50,515 bases of DNA from Hydrogenophilales bacterium 16-64-40. Lineage in GTDB: Bacteria; Pseudomonadota; Gammaproteobacteria; Burkholderiales; Thiobacillaceae. The translations under genes were made by a program, and so were the position numbers. The first letter of the stretch is position 1. Each line of letters begins with the position of its first letter. The notes below the pieces were generated by a model, which saw nothing but the letters and a program-made list of their open reading frames with translations, was not told where the DNA came from and made no database searches. Shown here piece by piece: positions 18,859-29,416 of this stretch. The stretch covers positions 1 to 50,515 of the forward strand of contig NCGX01000026.1 in assembly GCA_002256995.1 (NCBI GenBank), written 5' to 3'.

Positions 18859-21243
18859 ATGAACAGCACCCATCCGGCTTCCATTCCCCTCCTTTCTACC
18901 GACGAACTCGACAAGATCAACGCCTACTGGCGTGCCTGCAATTACCTTGCGGCGGGAATGATCTATCTGCGCGACAACCCCCTGCTGCGCGAGCCGCTAT
19001 TGCCCGAGCACATCAAGCAACGGCTGCTCGGCCACTGGGGCGCGAGCCCCGGCCTGAGCTTCGCCTGGGTCCACCTCAACCGGCTGATCAACAAATACGA
19101 CCTCGACGCCATTTTCCTCGCCGGCCCCGGCCATGGCGCGCCCGGCGTGCTGGCGCCGGTCTATCTGGAAGGCGCCTACAGCGAGATCTATCCCAACAAG
19201 AGTGAAGACGAGGCGGGCATGCGCCGCTTCTTCAAGGAATTTTCCTTTCCCGGCGGCATCGGCAGCCACTGCACGCCGGAAACCCCCGGCTCGATCCACG
19301 AAGGCGGCGAGCTCGGCTACAGCGTCTCGCATGCCTTTGGCGCGGCGTTCGACAACCCCGACCTCCTGGTGGCCGTGATGGTGGGCGACGGCGAGGCGGA
19401 AACCGGGCCGTTGGCGACCTCGTGGCATTCCAACAAGTTTCTCAATCCGATACGCGACGGGGCGGTGCTGCCCATCCTGCATCTCAACGGCTACAAGATC
19501 CACAATCCGACGCTGCTGGCGCGCATCTCGCACGACGAGCTCGAGAACCTATTCCGTGGCTACGGCTGGACGCCGTATTTCGTCGAGGGATCGGACCCGA
19601 TGACCATGCATGCCGAGATGGCCGGGGTGATGGAGCAGTGCGTGCTGGAGATCCGCCGCATCCAGGACGAGGCGCGGCGAAGCGGCGTCCCCGGACGGCC
19701 GCGCTGGCCGATGATCGTGCTGCGCTCGCCCAAAGGCTGGACCGGCCCCGCCGAGGTGGACGGCAAGAAAGTGGAGGGCTTCTGGCGCTCACACCAGGTG
19801 CCGCTGGCCGGGGTGCGCAGCAACCCGGCCCACCTGCAGCAACTGGAAGCCTGGCTGCGCAGCTACGAGCCCGATACCCTGTTCGACGAGACGGGCCGGC
19901 TGCGCCCGGAACTGAAGGCGCTGGCGCCCCAAGGCAACCGCCGCATGGGCGCCAACCCGCATGCCAACGGCGGCTTGTTGCGGCGGCCGTTGCGGATGCC
20001 GGACTTCCGCGATTACGCCGTTGAACTGCCCGGTCCCGGCAAGACCACGGCCGAGAACACGCGCCCGCTGGGCAAGCTGCTGCGCGACGTGATGGCGCAG
20101 AACATGGACAACTTCCGCGTCTTCGGCCCGGACGAGAACGCGTCCAACAAGCTCGACAACCTCTATGAAGTCACCAAGAAGACCTGGCTGGCCGACATCT
20201 ACCCGGAAGATGCCGAAGGCAGCGAGTTGTCTCCTGACGGCCGGGTGATGGAAATGCTCTCGGAGCACACCCTGGAGGGCTGGCTGGAGGGTTATCTGCT
20301 GACCGGCCGCCACGGCTTCCTATCCACCTACGAGGCCTTCGTCCATGTCATCGACTCGATGTTCAACCAGCACGCCAAGTGGCTGGCGATATCGAGGGAA
20401 ATCCCGTGGCGGGCGCCGGTGGCGTCGCTCAACCTCTTGATCACCTCGACGGTGTGGCGCCAGGACCACAATGGTTTCACCCATCAGGATCCTGGTTTTC
20501 TCGACGTGGTGGTGAACAAGAGCCCCGCCGTGACCCGCATTTATCTGCCGCCTGACGTCAACACGCTGCTGGCGACGGCCGCGCAGTGTCTTGAGAGCAC
20601 CGACCTGATCAACGTCATCGTCTGCGACAAGCAGAAGCACGTGCAGTACCTGGACATGGACGCGGCGATCAAGCACTGCACCAAGGGCATCGGCATCTGG
20701 GAATGGGCCAGCAACGACGCCGGCGCGGAGCCCGACGTGGTGATGGCCTGTGCTGGCGACATCCCCACCAAGGAGGCGCTGGCGGCGACGGTGCTGCTGC
20801 GCGAGCACTTCCCCGAGCTGAAGCTGCGTTTCATCAATGTGGTCGACCTGTACAAGATGGTGCCGCCCAGCGAACATCCGCACGGGCTGTCGGATCGCGA
20901 TTTCGACAGCCTGTTCACCCTCGACCGCCCGGTGATCTTCAACTTCCACGGCTACCCCTGGCTGATTCATCGCCTGGCCTACCGCCGCACCAACCACGAC
21001 AACATGCACGTGCGCGGCTACAAGGAGAAGGGCAGCATCAACACCCCGCTGGAACTGGCGATCGAGAACGAAATCGACCGGTTCAGCCTGGCCATCGATG
21101 TGATCAACCGCGTGCCTTCCTTGCAGGTGGCCGGCGCCCACGTCAAGGAGAAGCTGCGCGACATGCAGATCGAGTGCCGCAATTACGCCCACGAGCACGG
21201 GGTGGACCTGCCGGAAGCGGATGCATGGATGTGGCCGTACTGA
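18859..21243 (+). CDS. xfp: Xylulose-5-phosphate/fructose-6-phosphate phosphoketolase
   Basis: Xfp is a thiamine-diphosphate enzyme that splits xylulose 5-phosphate (and often fructose 6-phosphate) with phosphate to give acetyl phosphate plus glyceraldehyde 3-phosphate or erythrose 4-phosphate. The 794-residue length is typical. Diagnostic segments include [20 protein letters not shown], the ThDP/Mg site [19 protein letters not shown] and [15 protein letters not shown]. The frame is open for a further 200 codons upstream over ackA, but [18 protein letters not shown] matches the usual phosphoketolase start. Substrate preference cannot be read from the sequence. Confidence 0.95.
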   Translation: MNSTHPASIPLLSTDELDKINAYWRACNYLAAGMIYLRDNPLLREPLLPEHIKQRLLGHWGASPGLSFAWVHLNRLINKYDLDAIFLAGPGHGAPGVLAPVYLEGAYSEIYPNKSEDEAGMRRFFKEFSFPGGIGSHCTPETPGSIHEGGELGYSVSHAFGAAFDNPDLLVAVMVGDGEAETGPLATSWHSNKFLNPIRDGAVLPILHLNGYKIHNPTLLARISHDELENLFRGYGWTPYFVEGSDPMTMHAEMAGVMEQCVLEIRRIQDEARRSGVPGRPRWPMIVLRSPKGWTGPAEVDGKKVEGFWRSHQVPLAGVRSNPAHLQQLEAWLRSYEPDTLFDETGRLRPELKALAPQGNRRMGANPHANGGLLRRPLRMPDFRDYAVELPGPGKTTAENTRPLGKLLRDVMAQNMDNFRVFGPDENASNKLDNLYEVTKKTWLADIYPEDAEGSELSPDGRVMEMLSEHTLEGWLEGYLLTGRHGFLSTYEAFVHVIDSMFNQHAKWLAISREIPWRAPVASLNLLITSTVWRQDHNGFTHQDPGFLDVVVNKSPAVTRIYLPPDVNTLLATAAQCLESTDLINVIVCDKQKHVQYLDMDAAIKHCTKGIGIWEWASNDAGAEPDVVMACAGDIPTKEALAATVLLREHFPELKLRFINVVDLYKMVPPSEHPHGLSDRDFDSLFTLDRPVIFNFHGYPWLIHRLAYRRTNHDNMHVRGYKEKGSINTPLELAIENEIDRFSLAIDVINRVPSLQVAGAHVKEKLRDMQIECRNYAHEHGVDLPEADAWMWPY

Positions 21244-21270
21244 ACCGGAGGCTTTTTTTCGTCGGCCGCG

Positions 21271-22314
21271 ATGATCGAAATTGACGCTTCGTTCGGCGAG
21301 GGCGGCGGCCAGATCCTGCGCAGCGCCCTGGCCCTGTCGGTGATCAGCCGCCAGGCCATACGGCTGACCCTTATCCGCGCCCGGCGCCCGCAGCCGGGCA
21401 TGAAACCCCAGCACCTGAAGGCGGTCGAGGCGGCGGCGCAGATCAGCGCCGCCCAGGTGGAGGGCGCGAGCCCGGGCTCGCAAACCCTGCGCTTCGAGCC
21501 CACGGGTCTGCAAGGCGGGAAATATGCCTTCGACATCGGCACCGCTGGCGCGGTTAGCCTGCTGCTGCAGACGGTCTATCTGCCGCTTTGCTTCGCCGAT
21601 GGGCCGTCGTGGCTGACCCTGGTCGGCGGCACCCACGTGCCCTGGAGCCCCTGCTACCACTATCTGCAATGGCAGTGGCTGCCCTGGCTGGCCGCGGCCG
21701 GCTACCACGTCGAGTGCAGCCTCGAGCGTGCAGGCTTCTATCCGCGCGGCGGCGGCCTGCTGCACGCGAACATCGTGCCGAGCCGCCATCTCGCGCCGCT
21801 GCGCATCACCGAGCGCGGCCGGCTGTTGCGCATCCGCGGCCTGTCCGGGGTCGGCCGGCTCGACCGTTCGATAGCCGAGCGGCAGCGCAACCAGGCGATC
21901 GGCCGGCTGTCCGATCTGGCGGTGCCGCTGGAGATCGAGGTCGCGGAAGTGCCCGCCGCTTCGCCCGGCACCTTCATCGTGCTGCAGGCGGAATTCGAAG
22001 GCGGGCGCTGCTGCGCCTTCGCGCTGGGCGCTCGCCACAAGCCGGCGGAGAAGGTGGCGGACGAGGCAGCGCTGGAGCTGCGGGCGGACATTCATGCGGG
22101 GGGCGCCATCGACGCATGGCTGGCGGACCAGTTGCTGCTGCCGCTGGCCTTTGTTCCCGGGGAATCGACGTTGTCCGTCTGCCGCATCAGCCGGCACCTG
22201 CGCACCAATGCCGAACTGCTGCGCTACTTTCTGCCCGTCTCCGTCGCGATCGAAGGCGAGACCGACCAGCCCGGCATCGTGCGCCTGCACGGCGTGGCCG
22301 CGCCGGCGTCCTGA
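21271..22314 (+). CDS. rtcA: RNA 3'-terminal phosphate cyclase
   Basis: RtcA converts RNA 3'-phosphate ends to 2',3'-cyclic phosphates through an enzyme-AMP intermediate. The 347-residue product begins with the family hallmark DASFGEGGGQILR, contains GAGFYPRGGG-like sequence (RAGFYPRGGG) and ends with SRHLRTNAELL. His309 in that motif is the expected adenylylated residue and has the same number as in E. coli. No rtcB ligase or rtcR regulator is adjacent. The next gene, 1 base after the stop, encodes an MJ1316/DUF504 RNA-end domain, so the two form a compact pair. Confidence 0.95.
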   Translation: MIEIDASFGEGGGQILRSALALSVISRQAIRLTLIRARRPQPGMKPQHLKAVEAAAQISAAQVEGASPGSQTLRFEPTGLQGGKYAFDIGTAGAVSLLLQTVYLPLCFADGPSWLTLVGGTHVPWSPCYHYLQWQWLPWLAAAGYHVECSLERAGFYPRGGGLLHANIVPSRHLAPLRITERGRLLRIRGLSGVGRLDRSIAERQRNQAIGRLSDLAVPLEIEVAEVPAASPGTFIVLQAEFEGGRCCAFALGARHKPAEKVADEAALELRADIHAGGAIDAWLADQLLLPLAFVPGESTLSVCRISRHLRTNAELLRYFLPVSVAIEGETDQPGIVRLHGVAAPAS

Positions 22315-22315
22315 C

Positions 22316-22588
22316 ATGATCCCGATCCATGAACTCCTGTCGCGCATCCGCTGGGACGCGCAACTCGCCAAAAGCCGCTTCGTCATCGGCTACTGGGATC
22401 GGGTCGCGGGCACGGTGCTGCACGTCGATCTGCGCGAGATCAGTTGGGACGCCGACAACCCGACCTTCATCGACCTGCTGGACGAGGCGGGGGTGGCGCA
22501 CAGCATTCCGTACCACCGGGTCAGGGAGGTGTGGCAGGATGGCAAGCTGATCTGGCAGCGCCATCCGCCGGGCGATATCTCGGCATAA
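22316..22588 (+). CDS. MJ1316 (DUF504) domain protein, predicted RNA cyclic-end recognition
   Basis: The 90-residue product matches the DUF504/MJ1316 pattern over its full length: IPIHELLSRIRWD, FVIGYWDRV, HSIPYHRVREVW and the LIWQR end. The family has been predicted from comparative genomics to recognise RNA ends with cyclic phosphates. Its position directly behind rtcA (one base gap) fits that idea, since RtcA makes such ends. It is free-standing, whereas many homologues are fused to RNA-processing domains. Biochemical function is not established. Confidence 0.85.
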   Translation: MIPIHELLSRIRWDAQLAKSRFVIGYWDRVAGTVLHVDLREISWDADNPTFIDLLDEAGVAHSIPYHRVREVWQDGKLIWQRHPPGDISA

Positions 22589-22708
22589 AGGACGAATCAC
22601 CCTTCGATTGCCCGGGAAAGCCCCGGAATACGAACCGGCCAGGCGGATTGGCAGCGGATTTCCTTCAAGTCCGGCAGGCTGCTAGACTGCCCCAAAACCG
22701 AGACAAGC

Positions 22709-23479
22709 ATGGCCGAGGCGTCTGATCTTTCCCGTACCGAACCTGCCAGTCCGCGGCGCCTGCAACAGGCGCGCAGCGCGGGCGATGTGCCGCGCTCTGC
22801 CGAACTCGCCGCGTGGGCAGTACTGCTGTCGGCGCTGGGCATGCTGGGCTGGCTGGCACCGCGCCTGATCGATGCCTTGCAGGCCCTGACCGCGGCGGCT
22901 TTCATTCATGCCGCGCAGCCCCTTTCCCCGATTTTCCTTGAAGCGGCACAGGCCGCGCTGTGGGCGGTATTGCCCGTGCTGGCCGTTATTTTCGTCGCCG
23001 CGCTGGTGGCGCCGGTGCTGCTTTCGGGCTGGGTGTATGCCCCCCAGATCACTCAGGCCGACCTGACGCGTGCCAACCCGTTCAAACCGCTTGCCCGGCT
23101 GTTTTCCGCCGATTCTTTTTTTGATGCTTCGATGGCGCTGCTGAAGCTGGCGCTCGCCGCCGCAGCGGTCGGCTGGGCCCTGGAAAGCGGATGGCCGGCG
23201 CTGCAAAGCCTGGCGGGCGGCGAGCCGGCGGTGACGCTGGATGCGGCAGCTGCCTGGGTGGGGCGCGGCCTGCTGGCGCTGGCGGCGGCGCTGACGCTGG
23301 CGGCAGCGCTGGATGCGGGCTGGCGCTGGTGGCGCTATCTGCGCCGCCACGCGATGACCTGGCAGGAAGTGGTGGCCGAGGCACGCGAAGCCGAAGGCAG
23401 CCCGGAAATGCGCGCACGGCTGCGCAGCCGCCAGCAGCAGTCGGGGCAGGGCCGGCATGTTGACGAGGTGATCGGGTGA
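22709..23479 (+). CDS. flhB: Flagellar export protein FlhB, lacking the C-terminal NPTH domain
   Basis: FlhB is a membrane component of the flagellar type III export gate; its cytoplasmic C-terminal domain normally self-cleaves at NPTH and switches substrate specificity. The 256-residue product has the N-terminal signature TEPASPRRLQQARSAGDVPRS, four hydrophobic segments and the start of the linker (MTWQEVVAEAREAEGSPEMR). It then stops about 16 residues after RSRQQQ, where family members continue for about 115 residues. The TGA overlaps the GTG of flhA, so there is no room for the missing domain and no frameshift is evident. An apparent TAGACT -10-like element lies about 38 bases upstream. 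Confidence 0.88.
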   Translation: MAEASDLSRTEPASPRRLQQARSAGDVPRSAELAAWAVLLSALGMLGWLAPRLIDALQALTAAAFIHAAQPLSPIFLEAAQAALWAVLPVLAVIFVAALVAPVLLSGWVYAPQITQADLTRANPFKPLARLFSADSFFDASMALLKLALAAAAVGWALESGWPALQSLAGGEPAVTLDAAAAWVGRGLLALAAALTLAAALDAGWRWWRYLRRHAMTWQEVVAEAREAEGSPEMRARLRSRQQQSGQGRHVDEVIG

Positions 23480-25551
23480 GTGCGCAGGGCGTGATGGTGA
23501 TGGGCATGCCGGTGAACCGGCTGGCGGTGCCGCTGCTGGTGCTGCTGATCCTGGCGATGATGATCCTGCCGCTGCCCACCTTCATGCTCGACGTGCTGTT
23601 CACGCTCAATATCGCGCTGGCGATGATCGTGATGCTGGTGAGCCTGAACGCGCGGCGTCCGCTCGATTTCTCGGTGTTTCCCACGGTACTGCTGCTGACC
23701 ACGCTGCTGCGCCTGGCGCTGAACGTGGCGTCCACCCGCATCATTCTGATGCAGGGCCACACCGGGCCCGAAGCGGCGGGCAAGGTGATCGAGTCCTTCG
23801 GCAATTTCCTGGTCGGCGGCAACTATGTCGTCGGCTTCGTGGTGTTCCTGATCCTGGTCATCATCAACTTCGTCGTCATCACCAAGGGCGCCGGGCGCAT
23901 CGCCGAGGTGGCGGCGCGCTTCACGCTGGATTCGATGCCGGGCAAGCAGCTGGCGGTGGATGCCGACCTCAATGCCGGTTTCATCAACGAGACCGAAGCG
24001 CGCACGCGGCGCCACGAAATCGGCCGCGAGTCCGATTTCTACGGGGCGATGGATGGCGCCTCCAAGTTCGTGCGCGGCGACGCCATCGCCGGCATCATCA
24101 TCCTGCTGGTCAACCTCATCGGCGGCGTTCTGGTCGGGCTGTTCCAGCACGATCTTGGGCTCACCGAGGCGCTCGGCCGTTACGCATTGCTGACGGTGGG
24201 CGACGGCCTGGTGACGCAGATTCCCGCGCTGATCATCTCGACCGCGGCGGGCATCGTGGTCAGCCGCGCGTCGAGCGAGCAGGATCTGTCGCGCGAGTTT
24301 TCCACCCAGGTTTTCGGGCGGCCGCAGACGCTCTATGTGGCCGCCGCGGTGCTGGGCGCGCTGGGGCTGATCCCGGGAACGCCGCACCTGGCTTTCCTCG
24401 CCATCGCCGCGGTGCTGGGCGGGCTGGGATTCTGGCTGATGCGCCGTCAGCGCGCGGCGTTCGATGTCGAGCCGCTGGCGCTGATCGATGAGGACATCGC
24501 GCCGGCCGATGTCACCTGGGACGACATTCCGCCGGTCGACGTGCTGGCGCTCGAAGTCGGCTACCGGCTGATCCCGCTGGTCGACCGCAACCAGGGCGGC
24601 GCCGCGCTCACCAGGATCACCGAGGCGCGCCGCCGCTTCGCCACCGACATGGGGCTGGTGGTGCCGCTCATCCGGGTGCGCGACAACCTCGACCTCAAAC
24701 CCAACAGCTATCGCATCACCCTCAAGGGCGTCGACGTCGCCCACGGCGAGATGCCCGGCGGCCAGGTGCTGGCGGTCGACATGGGCGAGGTGCTGGGGCA
24801 GCTCGACGGCATGCCGGGTGAGGATCCGCTGACCGGGATGGCGGGCATCTGGATCGACGCCGGACGGGTCGAGGAAGCCGAACTGCGCGGTTTCGTGGTG
24901 CTGGAGCCCGCCGAGCTGATCGCACGCCAGGTCGAGGCTGTGTTCCGCCAGCATGCACCCGAGTTGCTCGGACGCAGCGAAGTGCAGCAACTGCTCGACA
25001 CGCTGGCGCGCAGCCATCCCGGGCTGGTCGAGGACGTGACGCCGCGCCACCTGCCGCTGACCAGCGTGCAGGCGGTGTTGCAGCAGCTGATCGCGGAGAA
25101 CGTCTCGATCCGCGATACCCGCACTCTGTTCGAGACGCTGGCGGCGCGCGCGCCGAAAATCCAGGCGATCGACGAACTGGTGGAAACGGTGCGCGCTGCG
25201 CTGGGACGCAGCATCGTCGACCGCCTGTTCGAAGGCAGCAACACGCTACAGGTGATCGGCCTCGCCGCCGCCACCGAAACCCGCCTGCTGAACGAGATGG
25301 GCGACGAGGGCGAGGCCCTGCTGTCGCCCGCCACGCTGGACGCACTGAACGACGCCGCCGAACGTGCACTGGCCGAGCAGGAAGGCGCCGGCTACCCGCC
25401 GGTGCTGCTGACCTCGCCCGGCCTGCGCGCCATCCTGGCACGGTTGTTGCGGCGCAACCTGCCGCGGCTTGCGGTGATTGCCTACGCCGAAGTGCCTGCC
25501 GATAAAATGGTCCAGGTAACGTCGGAACTGTCGATAGGAGAGGGCGCATGA
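23476..25551 (+). CDS. flhA: Flagellar export gate protein FlhA
   Basis: FlhA is the large export-gate subunit of the flagellar secretion system, with eight membrane helices and a cytoplasmic ring domain that docks chaperone-substrate complexes. The 691-residue product shows the conserved LPLPTFMLDVLFTLNIALA, the FHIPEP-type core (STRIIL, TLDSMPGKQLAVDADLNAG, RESDFYGAMDGASKFVRGDAIA) and a full cytoplasmic domain. The start is GTG, overlapping the flhB stop by 4 bases. It appears complete and undamaged, unlike the neighbouring flhB and flhG-like genes. flhF follows with another overlap. Confidence 0.96.
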   Translation: MSAQGVMVMGMPVNRLAVPLLVLLILAMMILPLPTFMLDVLFTLNIALAMIVMLVSLNARRPLDFSVFPTVLLLTTLLRLALNVASTRIILMQGHTGPEAAGKVIESFGNFLVGGNYVVGFVVFLILVIINFVVITKGAGRIAEVAARFTLDSMPGKQLAVDADLNAGFINETEARTRRHEIGRESDFYGAMDGASKFVRGDAIAGIIILLVNLIGGVLVGLFQHDLGLTEALGRYALLTVGDGLVTQIPALIISTAAGIVVSRASSEQDLSREFSTQVFGRPQTLYVAAAVLGALGLIPGTPHLAFLAIAAVLGGLGFWLMRRQRAAFDVEPLALIDEDIAPADVTWDDIPPVDVLALEVGYRLIPLVDRNQGGAALTRITEARRRFATDMGLVVPLIRVRDNLDLKPNSYRITLKGVDVAHGEMPGGQVLAVDMGEVLGQLDGMPGEDPLTGMAGIWIDAGRVEEAELRGFVVLEPAELIARQVEAVFRQHAPELLGRSEVQQLLDTLARSHPGLVEDVTPRHLPLTSVQAVLQQLIAENVSIRDTRTLFETLAARAPKIQAIDELVETVRAALGRSIVDRLFEGSNTLQVIGLAAATETRLLNEMGDEGEALLSPATLDALNDAAERALAEQEGAGYPPVLLTSPGLRAILARLLRRNLPRLAVIAYAEVPADKMVQVTSELSIGEGA

Positions 25552-26678
25552 GCGTGCAGATATTCGTCGCGCCGAACGCGCGCGAAGGCCTGGCGCGGGT
25601 TCGGCGCGAACTGGGCGACGACGCCGTGGTGCTGTCCACCCGGCCGCACCCGCAGGGCGTCGAGCTGCTGGCCAGTGCCTACGGCGAGCTGGCGGTGCCG
25701 GCGCTCAGCGAGGCACCTGATGCGGCCGGCAGCTCGCGCATCCTGAACGAGCTGTCGCGTCTGCGCGGCATGCTGCAAAACCAATTGGCCGGCTTTGCCT
25801 GGGGCGCGGGACGGCGGCGCGATCCGGTGCGGGTGGCGCTGATGCAAACGCTGTTCGCCGCCGGCTTCGGTAGCGCGCTCGCCCGCACCCTGGCGGCGCG
25901 CCTGCCGCGCGGGCTGGACACCGACGCTGCCCAGCGCTGGCTGCGCCAGGTGCTGATCCGCAACCTGCCGCTGCTGGGGCGTGACGCCGACCTGCTGGCG
26001 CGGGGCGGTCATTACGCGCTGGTCGGCTCGACCGGCGCGGGCAAGACCACTACGCTGGCCAAGCTCGCCGCGCGCGGCGTGGATGCGCACGGCGCCGGCG
26101 AGGTCGCGCTGGTGGCGGCCGATGCCTATCGTATCGGCGCGGCAGCGCAACTGACGGTCTATGCCGACCTACTGGGCATCGCGCTGCATGGGGTCAAGGA
26201 TCAAACCCAACTGGCCCGGCTGCTGCCGCAGCTTGCCGCCAAGAAACTGGTGCTGATCGACACCGCAGGGTTTGCGCCGACCGATCCGCGCGTCCGCCAG
26301 GGGCAGGCGCTCGATGCCCTCGGCGTGCGCCGTCTGCTGGTGATTTCCGCCAGCCAGCAGGGGGCGGCGATCGAGCAGGCGATGACGCATTTTGGCCAGG
26401 GCGCGGCTGCCTGCATCCTCACCAAGCTCGACGAAACCCCGCAGCCGGGCGCCGCGCTCGACAGCCTGATCCGCCACCGCCTGCCGCTGGCCTATATCAG
26501 CGGCGGCCAGCGCGTGCCGGAAGACCTTCACGTGCCCAACGCCGCCTATCTCATCGACCGCGCGTTGAAGGGCGGCCAACTCGCCACCCCGTATGCGCTG
26601 GAGGCCGAGGACTGGCCGCTGTTTGCCGGCGTCGAGGCCGAGCGCGCCGAGCGCCAAAATGGCACAGGTGCCGGCTGA
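25548..26678 (+). CDS. flhF: Flagellar SRP-family GTPase FlhF
   Basis: FlhF is an SRP-type GTPase that sets the position, usually polar, of flagellar assembly. The 376-residue protein starts with the FlhF-specific MSVQIFVAPNAREGLARVRRELG segment (first 17 residues diagnostic), then has a central N-domain and a G-domain with P-loop GSTGAGKTT (160-168), the G3 motif LIDTAG, and TKLDE near the end. It overlaps flhA by 4 bases and the downstream FlhG-like gene by 20. In other bacteria FlhF is controlled by the ATPase FlhG, which here is degenerate. Confidence 0.94.
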   Translation: MSVQIFVAPNAREGLARVRRELGDDAVVLSTRPHPQGVELLASAYGELAVPALSEAPDAAGSSRILNELSRLRGMLQNQLAGFAWGAGRRRDPVRVALMQTLFAAGFGSALARTLAARLPRGLDTDAAQRWLRQVLIRNLPLLGRDADLLARGGHYALVGSTGAGKTTTLAKLAARGVDAHGAGEVALVAADAYRIGAAAQLTVYADLLGIALHGVKDQTQLARLLPQLAAKKLVLIDTAGFAPTDPRVRQGQALDALGVRRLLVISASQQGAAIEQAMTHFGQGAAACILTKLDETPQPGAALDSLIRHRLPLAYISGGQRVPEDLHVPNAAYLIDRALKGGQLATPYALEAEDWPLFAGVEAERAERQNGTGAG

Positions 26679-27354
26679 CCAGGCCGCCGGGCTCAGGCGG
26701 CGGCGCGCCCAGCAGCCGCCCGCTTGCGTTCACTGTTTTTTCGACACCGCCGAATCCACCATCCGACTGACGCAGGCGCTGCATCGGTGCGGCTGGAGTT
26801 CACTGCTGATCGATGCCTGCGGCCGGGTCTTTTCCGATGCCCCCCGCAGCCTGTTCGGCTGGACGCATCAGATCGAGCGCGGACAGCTGCACATGCTGCC
26901 CATGCCGTATGGCGAGGGCTGGTATGCGCCGGGGATACAGGGGGACGAGCCGGCGTTGATGGCTGCCGCACGGGGCCACGATTGCATCGTGTTCGATGCG
27001 CGCCTGAACGCGCCGGACTGGACGCCGCTGCCGGGCGCGGCCCGATTCGTCATCCTGGAGGTGAATACGCTGCCCGCATCGATCCTGCAGGGCTACGCCC
27101 TGCTCAAAACGGTGGCCGACTCGGGGGCATCCATCAGCGTCGCCCTGCTGGGGAACGCCGCCGCTTGCGATCAGCTGCTGGCGGCGTGTGGACGCTTTCT
27201 TGATCCTGCTTTCACCCGGACCGTTTACAGCGTCGCGCACGAGGATGACGCATTCGCCGCGCTTGCCGTTAGAATGGCGCACGAGGAGACGGGCCTGACG
27301 GCGCGTTATAAAGCAGAAAACACTGAAAGCATGGCCTTGAAACATGGCTGTTAA
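26659..27354 (+). CDS. FlhG/MinD-like protein without a Walker A motif
   Basis: The 231-residue product occupies the usual place of flhG (also called fleN), between flhF and fliA, overlapping both genes. Its secondary-structure rhythm resembles a MinD/ParA protein: a first strand (ACVHCFFD), helix, a second strand ending in LLIDACGR, a Walker-B-like DCIVFDARL, and a strand-helix VILEVNTLPASILQGYALLKTV like the PEPxxixDAY region. However, the Gly-Lys-rich ATP-binding loop is absent and replaced by CFFDTAEST. It is therefore likely a pseudo-ATPase or a protein that has lost nucleotide binding. The homology call is by pattern and position; no full-length match can be verified here. Confidence 0.6.
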   Translation: MAQVPADQAAGLRRRRAQQPPACVHCFFDTAESTIRLTQALHRCGWSSLLIDACGRVFSDAPRSLFGWTHQIERGQLHMLPMPYGEGWYAPGIQGDEPALMAAARGHDCIVFDARLNAPDWTPLPGAARFVILEVNTLPASILQGYALLKTVADSGASISVALLGNAAACDQLLAACGRFLDPAFTRTVYSVAHEDDAFAALAVRMAHEETGLTARYKAENTESMALKHGC

Positions 27355-28045
27355 ACCAACGCAGCAAGCAACGTCGCAAGACGAACAGATCGCCAAATAT
27401 GCGCCGCTGGTCAAGCGCATTGCCTATCACATGATGGCGCGGCTGCCGGCCAGCGTCGAAGTCGACGACCTCATCCAGGTGGGCCTGATCGGCCTGATGG
27501 ATGCGGTGTCCCGCTTCGACGGCAACCAGGGCGCCCAGTTCGAATCCTATGCCACCCAGCGCATCCGCGGCTCCATGCTCGACGAACTGCGGGAAGCCGA
27601 CTGGCTGCCGCGCCATGTGCGGCAGAAATCGCGGCAGATCGAATCCGCCATCAACCGGCTGCAACAGCGCAACGGCAAGCCGCCGACCGAGCAGGAAATT
27701 TCGGCCGAGCTGGACATGCCGATCGACCAGTACCAGTCCATGCTGGGCGACGTGAGATGCTCGCAGCTGCTGTATTACGAAGACTTCTCGGACGAGGACA
27801 GCGCCAGCTTTCTGGAACGCTACCTGGTCGACGGCAGCAACGATCCGCTTGCGGTGCTGGAGGACGGCGGCTTCCGCGACAGTCTGGTTTCTGCGATCCA
27901 CAATCTGCCCGAACGCGAGCGCAGCATGATGGGCATGTACTACGAACAGGACATGAACCTGAAGGAAATCGGTGCGGTGCTCGGCGTGTCCGAGTCGCGC
28001 GTGTGCCAGCTGCATTCGCAGGCGGTTGCCCGCCTGCGGGCCTAG
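27344..28045 (+). CDS. fliA: RNA polymerase sigma-28 factor FliA
   Basis: FliA directs transcription of late flagellar genes (flagellin, chemotaxis, motor). The 233-residue product contains sigma region 2 (YAPLVKRIAYHMMARLP, VDDLIQVGLIGLMDAV, FESYATQRIRGSMLDELR), region 3 (LPRHVRQKSRQIESAINRL) and a region 4 helix-turn-helix (NLKEIGAVLGVSESRVCQLH). It overlaps the FlhG-like gene by 11 bases. A TTAGAAT sequence near 27270 inside that gene could be an internal -10 element. The gene looks intact; no fliC or che genes are in the window. Confidence 0.95.
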   Translation: MAVKPTQQATSQDEQIAKYAPLVKRIAYHMMARLPASVEVDDLIQVGLIGLMDAVSRFDGNQGAQFESYATQRIRGSMLDELREADWLPRHVRQKSRQIESAINRLQQRNGKPPTEQEISAELDMPIDQYQSMLGDVRCSQLLYYEDFSDEDSASFLERYLVDGSNDPLAVLEDGGFRDSLVSAIHNLPERERSMMGMYYEQDMNLKEIGAVLGVSESRVCQLHSQAVARLRA

Positions 28046-28117
28046 TTGAAGATCTGGAAAAGCTGACGCGGCCTGCCTGTCGGGGCCGCTGGCGCGGCGG
28101 AACACGCGTAAATCCGC

Positions 28118-28123
28118 GATAAT
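28118..28123 (+). promoter_or_regulatory. Possible -10 element upstream of the malic enzyme gene
   Basis: GATAAT lies 34 bases before the chosen start, in the 111-base gap after fliA. No clear -35 hexamer is visible 16-18 bases upstream. A GC-rich inverted repeat (GCGGCC at 28068, GGCCGC at 28084) precedes it but lacks a T-tract, so a terminator for fliA is uncertain. Confidence 0.3.
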
Positions 28124-28156
28124 GGCAGCTTGTCCAACCTGCCCGCATCGCCTCCC

Positions 28157-29386
<1,230 letters not shown>

Positions 29387-29416
29387 TCCGGCCCCACTGA
29401 AAAGCCGAAACGTACT

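Noticed and set aside
23440-23560. A frameshift as the cause of the short FlhB
   Set aside because: The sequence after the stop encodes the conserved FlhA N-terminus, so no other frame can hold the missing FlhB domain.
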